Made by a program: the position numbers and the translations under genes
DNA from: Panagrolaimus kolymaensis
Taxonomy: Eukaryota > Nematoda > Chromadorea > Rhabditida > Panagrolaimidae
Reading direction: 5' to 3'
DNA length: 64,000 nt
Assembly: GCA_028622995.1 (NCBI GenBank)
Contig: JAJQJQ010000003.1
Span: 8,866,001 to 8,930,000, forward strand
Shown here: positions 11,956 to 24,084 of the stretch, piece after piece
How positions within the stretch are numbered: the first letter of the stretch is position 1
Layout: every line of letters starts with the position of its first letter
The notes under the pieces: generated by a model
Told to the model about the DNA's origin: nothing
What the model saw: only the letters and a program-made list of their open reading frames with translations
The model's database searches: none

Positions 11956-13338
11956 CTAAAAAAGATGAAACTAAGCAACCACTAAGGCTTTTTAGCTTAA
12001 AACAAGCTTGCATTTTTTTGAAATTTTTTTTTAACTTGCTTGCCTCAAGTTTTTTTTCCTTTTTAACTTAACTTTTATATTTTAACGTCGCTTTTTATCG
12101 TGTGGTAAAAAAGATTTATTGATTCCATATGAAAACCCTTAAAACTTATTTTAAAAATTGTTTTATGTTTTATGTTGTGAAACCGATGAAAATTATATAG
12201 ATTTATTTTTAAAATTCTATTGGGTTTGGAAAAAAAATTGCGATCGAGAACTCTTATAAATTCGTTTAAGATTTTGTGATAATAATTTTTTTGCATCAGA
12301 ACAAAGTTAGTTATATTTCTCCGACACTTTGTTGTTGGACATAAAAAAATTATTTAAAAGTTTTTTATGCTTTTCGAGAGTCACATTTCAGAGAGTACTT
12401 TTCTTTAGCAAATTTGAACGAAAAGCAAAAAAAAAATGAAAAATAAAAACTTATGGAAGCGCTGCTGCTTGGATGTTTGGATGATAAAAAATATAAAGCT
12501 TCTTTTTCAATAAAAAAAACTTTCTTTTGAAATATTATTCTTTGATGGGTGTTAAATGCTCCAAACAAAGAGTAAATATTCTTTAAAATTAAGTTTTAGT
12601 TCCGTTTAATCTAGAATTGGAATTTTATTTTAATATTTGTTTAATGCTTTTTTTCATTTTAAAAAGTTTATTAAATGAGTTATTTTTGTTTTACTTTGTT
12701 GAAACAGAAAGTTTTTTCTTCATAGAATCTTGAGACCTGCTCTCATCTTCTACTTTTTTTCAGAATTAACTAACTATAGTTGATTTTTTTTTTGCTTCGA
12801 CTTTTGCATCAAAAAAAACGTTAAAAAAGTTACGTTCATGTTTTTTCATGTTTCGGAACATGAAGCTTAAAAAATACGTGTGCCAACGAAACGACGACGG
12901 CGATGGTTGTGTATTCTAACTCCGCCTTTTAGTTAAAGGCTTTCAAGCTTCTTTTTTTTTTATCAAAGGCATGAAGCCTTTTTTTCCTTCTGTTTTTTTC
13001 TTTCCTTCTTTTTCCTCTTCCATGCTTCTTCTACTTCGAGAGACGACTATACCTAAAAAACTAAACAAATTCTTTTTTAACAAATACATACATATTTCTT
13101 TATATTTACATATATATTTTTTTGTTGTTTTAAAAAAAAACTCGTGATTATGTTATTATCTTTTGTTTTTAAAAACATGGTATAATTGCAGTTATTTTTT
13201 TAATTTTCAGTAATTCGAGCAGAGCTTATTTTGTCGTTATTTTTTTTGTTTAATACTGGCATCTCTGAGGCCATAAAAATTATTGCCACCTATATTTTTT
13301 TATTCATTTATTACGCCTGTGGTGGGGCGAAAAACCAG

Positions 13339-16300
13339 ATGGGTGATATTATTATTAATACTGTTGTTGGTAGAAACAGAATATTTAATTCTTCAATATT
13401 AAAACTTTTATTATTAAATATTATAATTTTTTCAAATTTTATTTCATTTTCTAATGGAGCACTTATGGGTAAACGGTGTACAAGAAATAGCATAAATTTA
13501 GGAAATATTATTGATATTATGTTAAAAGATTATGATATACATTTATTACCTGAAGCTGAGGGAGTGAATGTTACTATTGAAATGCATGTTCAAGTATGTC
13601 ATTGCATTTCTATATTTTTATTATCAAAAAATCGCGTGGTTTTTTTCTTCGTCATTCAATAATAATTATTTATTATTATATTTTCGTTGTTTCATTTACT
13701 TTTTTTCTTCTTCTTAGCAATATGCCCCTCTCTTCCGGGAGCATGCATACATCCATGCTTGCGCATAATTATTATTCAACAAAAATCCTAGAAATATGTT
13801 TCTTAAACAAACTTTTATATTCCACTAAACTTTTCTTTCATGAGGCAAAGAAACGAAGAAAAAGCGAGAATATTGAATCTAAAATGACAAAAAATAAAAA
13901 AGTGTGAACATACTTTTATTATACGGGGGTCAAAAAAATCTGTCACTTCCTTGTTTTCACTCTCGAATGCTTTTTGCTTTCTATAAAAAGCAAAATCTAA
14001 GAAAAAAATATATTTCCCAAAAAAAATTTCTTGCTTTTGGATTTGTGCGATTTTTGCACGCGTCTCCTTAGTCCTTAAAGAGCTTTTAACTTCCCTTCAT
14101 TTTTTTTCTTCATTTGGGTCTTTAATTAGAAGATGGAAAAGTTAAAAATCAAACAAATAAAAAAAATTAGTGAGTGCTCCATTCCATTGCAAAAAATAAA
14201 AGAAAAATAAAATAAAATAAAAAATGTGTTATTTTTATTTTGTCTAAAAAATATCCAAAAAATGCTAAAATAATTAACAAAAAAAAAATACAATTTAAAA
14301 ATTGATTCATATTTTAGGGTGTTTCGGGTATTTCCGAAATTACAGGCGATTTTGAATTGGATGTAATGTATTCAGAAATTTGGTTGGATCCAAGGCTGGC
14401 TTTCAAACATTTGAATATTTGTGCCACAAACATTACTTTGAAAAGTGATTTTAGAACAAAGATTTGGAATCCAGGTATCTTTTTTTTTTTTTTGCATGAC
14501 TAAATCAATTGTTTAAAAACTAAGCTTTATTCTTTGGTTTATTTTGTAGATACATGCATAATTAATTCCAAAGAATCTTCAATTCATAGCAGTCCATCAG
14601 AAAATAGCTTTATTATTGTTTATGAAAATGGATTAGTTTGGAGTAATTTTAGGTTTGTTATTTTTATTTATTATTATTTTTTGGTTTCTAAACTTTTTTG
14701 AATTTGACACCCAATAAACAGCATAAATAATTTTTTTAATTTTTGACCAAAAAACAAGAGTTTCTATTTTTTCCCTTCAAAGTTTTTGGGAGTCCTAAAA
14801 AATTTAAAAACTTTTCATTCACTTTTTTTGTTTCAGGTTAAAAGTGAAAGCTCCGTGTCACATGGATTTGGTAAGTTAGTTGTTTGTTTTAGTTTTTATG
14901 TAATAATTTTTAATTCACCAACTTTTTTTTCTCTTTTTTTGTGTTTGCTTTTTGAACTTATCTTTTTCTTCGGGAATCGAGTTTATAAAGCAGCAAGCAA
15001 CTAAAACATAAAAAAATATGATGAGTGTTGGTTGTTCAGTAGCAATTAAAAATATGACATTTGCAGAAAATGTTTCCATTTGACAGCATTCAATGCGAAT
15101 TAGTACTTGGTTAGTTTTTTTTACGTCAAAGAATTATTATTTATTCTGGACCTTTTTAAAAAATTTTATGAATGATTGTTATTTATTTTTTAATTTTGCA
15201 GAAAGTTATTCATTTAATGTTGATGAAGTAAAACTGCAATGGCACGATATTCCTATAACGATGATGGAAAAAGTGGAATTGCCGGATTTTGATTTAATTG
15301 GTTGGAGTACCGATCATCAAGAGCTTCAATATCCTAATGGTAATTGGCAAAGAGCAATTGTAAGTTAATAAAATAAAAGCTTACAAAATTTTATAATCAA
15401 AAAAGAATCATTAAATTTAAAAAATTTCGTTGAGTGGATTTATAAAAAAAATGAATCTAGCTTGCAAAAAAGTGTAAAAAATGCGCATTATGTGTTTTGG
15501 TAAAGTTTATTTTTTTGATGCAAATCTTCAATTTTTTTGCCACATTTTTTCCTTATTTCTTTTCCCACGAGGCTCAAATGCCTCCATGAGATGGCGTCTT
15601 TAATAGTGCAATTTCAAAGTTTAACAAACTAGCAGTTTAGTCTCAAAATCAATGATTAAACATAAACATGAGATGAGATGATATCTTAAATTTCTTTTAA
15701 CCATTACACTAAAATGTTTACTAATAAAGTAAAAAAGTTTTGCGTTCAAGAAAAAAATTTTCGAATGTAAAAAAATATGCTAAACGAAAAATTTTGTAAA
15801 TTTTTACTAACAATTCAAAGCTGCTATAATTTTTATATTTTTTTAGGTTAAATTTACATTTGCTCGCCGTTATGGATTTTATCTATTTCAAAGTTATTTC
15901 CCCACTTCTTTGACAGTTATTAGCAGTTGGGTTGGATTCTTTTTTGATGTTCGCAGTGTTTCAGCTAGGTTTGTTTTTTTTTTTAAATTTTCTTAACTTT
16001 TTACAATAATTTAATTTTAAGAATTACATTGGGTGTGAGTTCACTTCTTGCATTAACATTCCAATTTGGTAATGTATTACGCCATTTACCAAGGGTATCA
16101 TATATTAAATGTTTGGATGTATGGATGATATTTTCGGTTATATTTATTTTTTGTACTTTAGTTGAGCTTGCTATTGTTTGTCAATTAAATAGGTAAAATC
16201 TATTCATATCTAGCAAATCTGTCTCTCAAAGAAAATAATTTTTTTTAGATGGGAAAGAGAGAAGCAAATTGGATCTAAAGTCTTAGGACATTGGTTAAAT

Positions 16301-16973
16301 CAAATAAGGTACAGTATATTTTATTTTTTAATGGCCATCTTAGTCTAATGGAAGCACTTTTAATATATATATTTTTTATAGGAAAACTCGAAAAAGTGAT
16401 GGGAAAAGTAATGGAAGCGATAATGATGGAGTGAGGAAAAGATTTTTATTATCTCCAATACATAAAGATGATGATGAAGTTGCTAAAACACCATCAACTA
16501 ATAATAGCGCCAGTAATTTTCTTAAGCGTGCACTTGGTGGAACTAAAACAGCTGATGTTACGGTTATTACGCCCGATGATGAAATAGAAGATATTCGAGA
16601 GAAAAAATATCATTGGTGGTTATCCATTTCAGAATGGCTCTCACAAACTTTATGTCCACCCGATCGGGATTGGACGGTCACATCGGTACAGGTAAGCAAG
16701 CGCACGATACAGAAGGTCAAAGATTTAATTTTTAAAAGCAGGCGATAGCGAACCTAGAAGAGATAACAAAAGAGTCAAAATACACAGTGATTAAAATCAA
16801 TAATTTCTTTTTATAGGTTGATAGATTTTCAATGATGATGTTCCCATTGTCATTTTTATTATTCAATATTATGTGAGTTTTGACAGCTAAAAAATAAAGT
16901 AAAAATAATATTTTGATTTAATTTTTTTAGTTACTGGACTATATATTTTATAAAAATGGATCGTCCTATGTAA
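13339..16973 (+). CDS. Cys-loop ligand-gated ion channel subunit, nematode ACC/LGC-46-like (probably anion-selective)
   Basis: Twelve exons (13339-13593, 14318-14474, 14550-14652, 14837-14870, 15067-15109, 15202-15359, 15847-15968, 16022-16192, 16249-16308, 16382-16691, 16817-16872, 16931-16973) join to 503 residues. After a hydrophobic signal segment come [15 protein letters not shown] and the Cys-loop [15 protein letters not shown] (residues about 179-193). M1 follows [14 protein letters not shown]2 is [18 protein letters not shown] and is followed by [15 protein letters not shown]3 ends near [11 protein letters not shown] long cytoplasmic loop leads to M4 with NIIYWTIYF. The A-R pair before M2 is typical of chloride channels, but the usual PAR reads SAR. 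FQFG and RVSYIK recall the acetylcholine-gated chloride (ACC) and LGC-46 clade; the exact ligand is inferred, not shown. Loop C has no second Cys pair, unlike GluCl or glycine receptors. Confidence 0.88.
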
Positions 16974-17370
16974 AGAATATCTCCATCCTTCCATGAAAAA
17001 AATTTTTTTATTGTTATTTTTTGTTAGTTTTTTCTTCTTCTTTTTCTCCAGATGCTTTAAACCTTAAAGAAATTCGAGTTCCAAAATTGTCTTTTTTATT
17101 GTTATATTTTTTCATAATAGTTTTTTTTTTATTTTAAATTTTTTACCTCAAAGTTAAGGTAAAGAAAAATTGTGTATGTACAGAATTCAAAAAATAAAAA
17201 ATAGAAGTAAAAAATATAAAAAAAAGTGTGAAAAAAATATATAATTTTTTTTGTGTTGTCACATTGTCATTTTGCCATCACATCAACACACAGGTGTCAT
17301 CAAAAAGTGTCAAGAATGGCGCGTTTTTCCAATTCACTTTCAAGTCTAAATCAAAAATATTTTAGTTCCG
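16974..17370. other. Tail-to-tail spacer between the channel and the Lys-tailed protein
   Basis: About 400 bp shared by the 3' UTRs of convergent genes. AT-rich with several AATAAA-like hexamers (for example near 17193) and no open frame of interest. Confidence 0.5.
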
Positions 17371-18214
17371 TCATTTTTTTTTCTTCAACAAAATGAAAAG
17401 TAAAAAATCAAAAAAAAGAAATAAAATAACTGACATTTCACAAGAATTTTGAAGGAAATTTGAATTCGTTACTAACGAATTTACAACTCTTCTCAAATTT
17501 TCAGGATTAAGCTTTTGAGGCTCATATTGAGTTTCTTTACTTTCTTTTAAACATTGGCTGAAAAGAAAAAAATACAAAAATGCAAAAATAAATGGTTTAA
17601 TCAATTTTTGATTTGAGTCACAGATTATTTTTTTAAGGGTCATTGGTTGTTTACACTTTTGAAAAAAAAATTGATAAGCATGAAAAAAGAAAAAAAAGCA
17701 CACGTGTTTTAATCATTGTTTTTTTCTTCCATGAAAAAAAAATGGAAAGAAAAAAAACTTACTCAGCAATTGTTCCAACTTCGTTGATACCAATTTGAGT
17801 GTCCACTTCCTTTTCGCTGACATAACGTTTAGAATTGTCAAAATTTCCATAACTTACTATAATAGTTGTCATGGTTGAAGACATATCAAATTCAATGGGT
17901 GCAGGCTTTCCAGAGTTTTCTGCAGCTGTGGCTTTTTGATTTTCATTTTCCATGCCGTTATTAAAATTTATGCTTTCGTCGTCGTCGCTTTTTGAAGAGG
18001 TCGTGGAATTTTGTCGACGACATCGGCGAAGAATAACCTTTTAATTAAAATTTTTTTTATGGAATTAGTTTCTTATTTTTTATTTTTCTAAAAAAATACT
18101 TACCACTGTAGGGGAATTAGTATCCCCATTATTATTTTCACCATTATTAGTTCCTTCATTTTGTTGTTCTTGTTTTCCTCCATTAACCACCACCAAATTA
18201 GTAGTATTTTTCAT
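17371..18214 (-). CDS. Unrecognised 190-residue protein with a hydrophobic, Lys-tailed C-terminus
   Basis: Three exons on the minus strand (18104-18214, 17763-18037, 17371-17557) join in phase. The N-terminal third is Asn/Gly/Gln-rich (NGENNNGDTNS). A basic patch RRCRRQNS and an acidic SKSDDDES follow, then a more ordered middle with SYGNFDNSKRYVSEKEVDTQ and a segment KLNPENLRRVVNSLV. The last 21 residues are hydrophobic and end in KKKK at the stop. This is the layout of a tail-anchored membrane protein with a KKXX-like ending, but the A-rich 3' end makes the exact terminus doubtful. I do not recognise the family. The final exon may be over-extended if a donor near codon 170 is used. It is convergent with the ligand-gated channel. 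Confidence 0.55.
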
Positions 18215-19104
18215 TTTTTTCTTTGCCTTTTAATGAGAAAATTCTGCAAAAAAAAAAAAGAATGAATAAAAAAAGAAAGAAGTTATTTATCGTTGCTAGC
18301 TAGCTACTCATTTCTATATCTTCATTAGCAGACGAGCAACAACAACAGCAACATCCAAGCAGCCATGAAACCAATCCTTATTTTTTCTTTTTCTTTTTTC
18401 ACCAAAAATAAAAAAACACGCTGTTGCTGAAACTAACTTTCGTAATTTTTTCCAGCAAAAAATAAAAAACTTCAATAACACCAACCAAAAAAAAATTTAT
18501 TCTTTATTTCTTCTTTGAATTCAACAAAGAAAAAATGTTATTTTTTTCGTTTTTTCCCTAAAAAGGCTTAGAATTAGAAAAAAGTGTTGTTGTTCCATGT
18601 TTTTATGGCTTTTCTAAAGGCAATGTTCGTTGCTCTACTTTGACTTTGAGCAATTTATTGGACCATACTTCCTAGTTTAGTCTTTCCTACTTTGGGTCCA
18701 ACAAGTTTATTTTAAAAGAATGGCATGTTTAAAACAATGCATTTCTTTTTTTTTCGCACACTTCACCGAAATTGAGATGCAAAAATTTTTATGTCCATTG
18801 TTGTCGTCGGGAAATTAAGAACGAATGTTTTTTGAAATTTCCAAATAACTCTAATTAAAGGTTTTCAGATTTAAAGAAATTATATATTTTGTAAATATTT
18901 AATTTACTGTAGTTTAAAGGTCATATTGGCGAAAAGTCCAGGAACGATAAAATCAGCTGCGCAGTGGTGATAATTGAGAAAAAAAGTTGATTATTTTTTT
19001 GCGGGTCGTCATTGTTCTTTTTCTTTTTTATATATCAGCAAACCAAGGACAATAATAAAAAACGTGGTATGTATTGATAGATAGAAAAAAATAAATCAAC
19101 GAAA
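18215..19104. other. Divergent promoter region
   Basis: About 890 bp between the starts of a minus-strand and a plus-strand gene, so it should contain both promoters. AT-rich; no specific element recognised. Confidence 0.4.
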
Positions 19105-21566
19105 ATGAATACAAATCACCAAAGAAGCATGCGCTCTATTTTTGAGCAAGTTTTTAAATATAATTAATTAGATTAGAATAATTAAATTTGGATGAATGAA
19201 AATTAAATTATATTATTTTTTTTAGAGAGCAATGGATAACTTTAATTAAACATTGTGAAAATAATGAATTGTTAAATAAATATTGTCGGTCTGGAGCATT
19301 AAGGGATTCACATTTTAGATCCATAGCTTGGAGGGTTAGTTTAACTTAATTTTTAATTAATGAATTAAAACGGTTTTTGATTCCAGATATTATTAGGCTC
19401 TTTACCTCTCAAAAAGGACCAATGGTTGCAAAGGATAAAACAAAATCGAGAAAATTATAAAATATGGAAGGAAAAGGTTTGACTTATTATATCTGGAAAT
19501 TTTGAGAAATGAAATAATTTAGATTCCAGCCAACCCACGAGAAGAAGAAATTTTTGATATGGATTTAGGAATGAATAATCCACTTTCACTGCAAACTGAC
19601 GTAAGCAATAATTTACTTTTTAATTTTATATATTCCCTTTCAAAGAGTTTTTATTTTTAGAGTCCATGGCAGCAATATTTTGAAGATCAAAAAATTAAAG
19701 ATATTATTGGAAAAGATGTTCATCGAACTTTTCCAGAAGTTAGCTTTTTTTCTTCTGAAAAAGTTCGTCAAGTTATGGCTGATATTTTATTTATTTATGC
19801 TAAAAGAAATCCAAAAATCTCGTATCGACAAGTATGCTTTTGAGTTTTTGAATATAAAAGTTAATTAAATTTAGAATTTATTTTAGGGAATGCATGAAAT
19901 TTTAGCTCCTTTACTTTTTGTTTTACACGCAGATCAACACTCTTTTGAACATTTTATTGAGCTTAAAATTGAGAGGTAAGAATTTTATAATTTTTATATT
20001 CCTTTTTTTTTTTGATTTGCATAATTTTCAGTGAGATTACTCAATCCGATTTCCAATTGCTTGAAACTTTAAATGATCCAAAATTTATTGAACATGATGC
20101 CTATGATATTTTTTCAAAAGCCATGGATATTGTGGAAGGATTTTATACTGTTGCAGATGAAAACTTTTCTGAGCGACAACCACCCATTCCTAGATCTCCA
20201 TCTTCACCATTTTCATTGTTCGTTGATAAACAAATAATAAATCGAATAAAAAGGAAAATTTCGTTTAGCAATGATTCCTCCCGAAAGCAACCCAAAGCTC
20301 CATGGATTGAAAAACTCGAAGTTATTTTTGATCGGCGTTTGCGTGAAACAGATTTAGCACTTTGGAGCCATTTAAATGTTTTGGAAATAAGTCCTAGACT
20401 TTTTGGATTGTAAGTTTTCCAAATAATTTTTGAGGTAAAAAAGTATACATATATTCCATATTTTCAGGCGATGGCTGAGATTACTTTTCGGCAGAGAATT
20501 TCCATTTCCTGATTTATTATTTCTTTGGGATGTAATATTTTCCGATCGTCCATCATTTACAATAATCGAAGATATATTTGTTGCAATGCTTATTCAAGTT
20601 CGACCCTTACTTTTGAATGCAGATTATTCAACTGCGATGCAATTTTTAATGCGATATCCGCCCATATCTGATGTTCATGCTTTTGTTCAATATTGTCTTT
20701 ATTTACATTCACCCAAGGCAAGTTATAATAATTTTAAAGATTTAAAAATATTTTTGAATATTTCAGAAATATCCTAAACCTGCGACATATGGAGTTACTC
20801 ATTTCTCTCATATTACTGTGGCAGGCAAGCCACATCCAAATCAAGAACGAAGAGAAAATGGATTTGCTAAAAGGGTTAATGGTGGTCGACATCAGCAACA
20901 ACAACAACAACAACCATTTAGGTTAATGAGATTGCATTCATATTCAGCTCAAAGTACACCACAGCATATAGCTAAAAAGCCTGGCGATGCTGTAACTTTT
21001 GGAGAATCCACTTTTTATACCAATGATGGTGGTAGACAATCTTCATTAAATGTATGTTTTTTACAAATTTTTCCGTCCTCCAATAAATACTTTTGTTTCA
21101 GGAAGTTGAATTAATGAAAGAACAAGTTTCAATTTTGCAATCAAATTTGAATGACAAAGACCTCGTTTCGCATGTGGCATCTTCAAAGTTGCTGAAACTC
21201 ATATCGGATATTGATCTTTTAAGTGGAGATTCTGCAACAAAAAACTCCATAAAATCCGAACTCAAAGACATAGCAGAAACTTTATCTCGAAGTACAGTGC
21301 CTGAATTTTCGATACGAAGTGTTCCAATTAAAATCGATCCAACTCAAATGCTAGGAGCGGTGGAAGTTGCAAAAGAGGCTGGTTCACCTCTTCGTGCAAT
21401 GGAAGGTCCACCATCCTTTCGACAACCATCACAACCACAGCAACCGCAACCATTTCCCCAATATCAATCAGGATCATTTCGACAAATTTCACGTTCCATT
21501 TCTCGTTCTTTACACGATAATAATGAATTAAAAGAATTGCATTTTCATCATAAAAAGAATTTTTAA
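19105..21566 (+). CDS. TBC-domain Rab GTPase-activating protein, TBC1D5 type
   Basis: Ten exons (19105-19145, 19226-19334, 19387-19476, 19523-19600, 19661-19831, 19887-19975, 20032-20409, 20468-20717, 20767-21051, 21102-21566) give 651 residues. The TBC domain has the arginine finger in IIGKDVHRTFPE (Arg about 128) and the glutamine finger in SYRQGMHEILAP (Gln about 163), followed by HLNVLEISPRLFGLRWLRLL and LLFLWDVIF. GMHE-LAP and the order of motifs match TBC1D5, which acts on Rab7 with retromer and in autophagy. The C-terminal third is Gln/Pro/Ser-rich and low complexity. Introns 1 and 8 only keep frame with GC donors (GA|GCAAGT and AAG|GCAAGT). The start is chosen because the short first exon gives exactly the right phase. 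Confidence 0.88.
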
Positions 21567-21718
21567 TTATCTTAAAATTATCAGTTTTATATTTTTAGAG
21601 CAAAAATAAGTTAGTTATGATACTCAGATTATTTTGTTATAGTATTTGTTTTTTTTTGGCGTTTTACGTGTGTTACATATTTTGTTGTAAAAAATTTATT
21701 GTTTTCAAAAACATATCG

Positions 21719-21724
21719 AATAAA
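21719..21724 (+). terminator. Probable poly(A) signal of the TBC gene
   Basis: AATAAA about 150 nt after the stop codon at 21566, before the 3' end of the convergent minus-strand gene. Confidence 0.45.
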
Positions 21725-21830
21725 ATATATTTTATTAAAAGCTATATTTTGCTAAAACTTCCATAAAACACAGTAAAAAAAAATTTAAGAGCTGAAAAAT
21801 ATTTTTATCAAAAAACTATGGTTATTTTCT

Positions 21831-22585
21831 TTAACCACGTCGAGACTGAATTAATTCTCGAATTTCTTGTTTACTAAAATTTGTGCCATCACTGCATGGA
21901 TCTAAAGTGCATTTAGCATCGCATGGATTTGGTTTATATGGAGCACAACAACAGAAACATCGCTTTCCAATGCTAATACAATTTAAAGGTTTCATTCCCC
22001 AAATTTGATCTCGAATATTTACTGGAACAAGTTGACCCAAAAATTGTCCCGAAGTTAAACCACGTGGAGGCCAAACCGAGCATTGATCTTGTTGTTCATC
22101 AAAAGCTTCGGGAGTCATGGCGCAAGCTTGTTTTTCAGTTGGAAGATTACAAATTCGATCTGCAACTCCAATAGTATTTGCTCCTGGAGAATATGAACAA
22201 CCAGGGCTACAAGCCACTTGAATATTACACATTCCACAAGCGTTTGCAGATTTATTAAAAAGTTCTGCATAATCCATTATTTTTTGAACTATTGGATTTC
22301 CTATTCCAACAATCAACTAAAAATTAAATTTTTAATCTCAAGAAAACAAAGAAAAAAGTTTACCTTCATTTGTTGATTTTGATAACATTGAGCAGGTAAA
22401 CTTCTCCAAAAGCTTCGATCACTGGTACTAAAACATGGCCCATAATCGCTCCAATTATGACAATTAGGAGTTTTTCCTTTTCCGACTCCAGCTACGGAAT
22501 TAAATGCAGAAGCCAAAAAGGCATCGGCTACAGTAATCAAAGATAAAAAAATAAATAAGAAAGTGAAGGCAAAAACAGATTTCAT
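21831..22585 (-). CDS. Small secreted cysteine-rich protein, family unknown
   Basis: Two exons (22364-22585 and 21831-22316) join in phase 0 to 235 residues. The first 20 or so residues are a clear signal peptide ([22 protein letters not shown]). The mature part has more than 20 cysteines, with clusters such as [27 protein letters not shown] and CTLDPC, and ends in LIQSRRG. There is no transmembrane segment, so it is probably secreted and heavily disulfide-bonded. I cannot assign a named domain. It could be a nematode-specific extracellular protein or an effector-like secreted protein; the sequence does not decide. It is convergent with the TBC gene, only about 265 bp away. Confidence 0.8.
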
Positions 22586-24084
22586 TATTTTCAGCTGTTG
22601 TTTTAAAAACTTTGAGCGTTTTTAATTTTAAATCAATAATTTAATTAAAAAAAGGAATAATCGCACAAACAAAAACCAAAAACCTTTCTTGATTTAAAAA
22701 AAATTTGCGAAAACGATTGGTCTAATGAAAACAAGAATTATTTATTGATGATTAGAAATGAATGATGAACTTTTGATTGTCATCAGTTTTTAATAAATTG
22801 ACAGCGTTAAAAAAAATAAAAAATGAATGACGCAAAATATATTAATGAGTTTTTTTTATTATTTTTTTTACTATAATTCTTGTGTTCTTGTTTGTTGTTT
22901 AACTAATTTTGCAAATTTATTGTTTTTTAATCGTTCATCGAATTTCTAAAAAAAGTTGTGAAATTTAACTTTAAAGGACCCTAATCATTTGGTCTTTTGA
23001 AAATTTCAAATTTTCGTTTCCCGCATTATTCCCTCCTGCTGGCAAGGTGCAAAGTCCCTTTCAAGCAAGTTTGATTTTTTTTTGAAATCCAATTTTTTTC
23101 TTCTTCATCTAGGTTTTAATGGATATATGTAAATACAATATTAAAAAGGTAAAAGGTATTGCGTAAATACATTGAAATGGTTGATATTCACGGAGATGAA
23201 GAAGAAGAAAATTAGATTTCAAAAAAAATCAAACTTGCTTGAAAGGGACTTTGCACCTTGCCAGCAGGAGGGAATAATGCGGGAAACGAAAATTTGAAAT
23301 TTTCAAAAGACCAAATGATTAGGGTCCTTTAATACTAAAATGTAATAAATTTCAGAAAGGGAAAACAACATTTAAAAAAATTAACAAAAATTGATATAAT
23401 TAGAATTAATTCAGAACAAAAAATAAAAAAAAATTAAAAAAGAAATCTGCATAAAAGTTCCATTTAAGCTTTTTTGAATGAAATTTTTTGTTTTTCTTTT
23501 ATTTTATTCTTATTAGTACAAAAAGCATTAAATATGATTGATGAAAAAAAGACCGGAGAATGAATAATGGAAAGCATAAAATTCAATTTATGAAAAAAAT
23601 TATGCCATTAAAATTCTGAAAAAGATACCAATTTTTTATTTTTGCTCACTAATTTTGCTTCACAATTTTGGTTTAGATGCTTTCTCTTTTCATGCTCTTT
23701 TAAAATCGTTTGCATCTTCTGCTTCATTTTTATTCACCGCAAAAAGGTTTTTTTTTAATTTTTTGTTTTCATTTTTTTCAAAAAAAATAATTGCTTATTT
23801 GTTTTAAAGGGCGTTTTCTCAGATTATGAGTCATTTTAAAAAGTGATATTTTATTTTCACTTGTTTTGTAACATATTTGGGCCAGTGTGTGTTTGGATGT
23901 GCTTTGACACACCCTAACGTAGGACTCAACGCTGAGATTTTTGAATGTTTTTAAAAAATTAGTTTTATAAAATCGGCAATGATGCAAGATCAGCCACTTT
24001 TGCTTATTTGCAAGAAAATATTAGTTTTATTTTGATTAGTTAGTTCAAAAAAGATTTCTTTAGTTTTGATACACTAACTTTTTT
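22586..24084. other. Intergenic region containing a palindromic MITE-like element
   Basis: About 1.5 kb between divergent genes. The left half contains the foldback element at 22971-23332. The rest is AT-rich; short open frames around 23778-23987 have no coding character. Confidence 0.5.
22971..23332. mobile_element. Palindromic foldback element (MITE-like), TTAA ends
   Basis: A 140-bp arm (22971-23110) starting TTAAAGGACCCTAATC is repeated as its reverse complement at about 23194-23332. The outer 107 bp look identical by eye, with small differences toward the roughly 80-bp loop. Both outer ends overlap TTAA, so a TTAA target duplication, as made by piggyBac-type elements, is possible, although the palindrome itself makes the exact border ambiguous. 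There is no coding capacity, so it would be non-autonomous. Confidence 0.75.

Larger units (their letters stand above)
9519..13338. other. Long intergenic region, largely featureless
   Basis: About 3.8 kb of A/T homopolymer-rich sequence. Apart from the FGAM synthase poly(A) signal and a coding-like patch on the minus strand near 11.7-11.96 kb, I see no exon. No intact tRNA-like cloverleaf and no terminal-repeat element was found. The right end should contain the promoter of the ligand-gated channel; a splice-acceptor-like TTTTCAG at 13202-13209 could be a cis- or trans-splice site for its leader. Confidence 0.5.
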
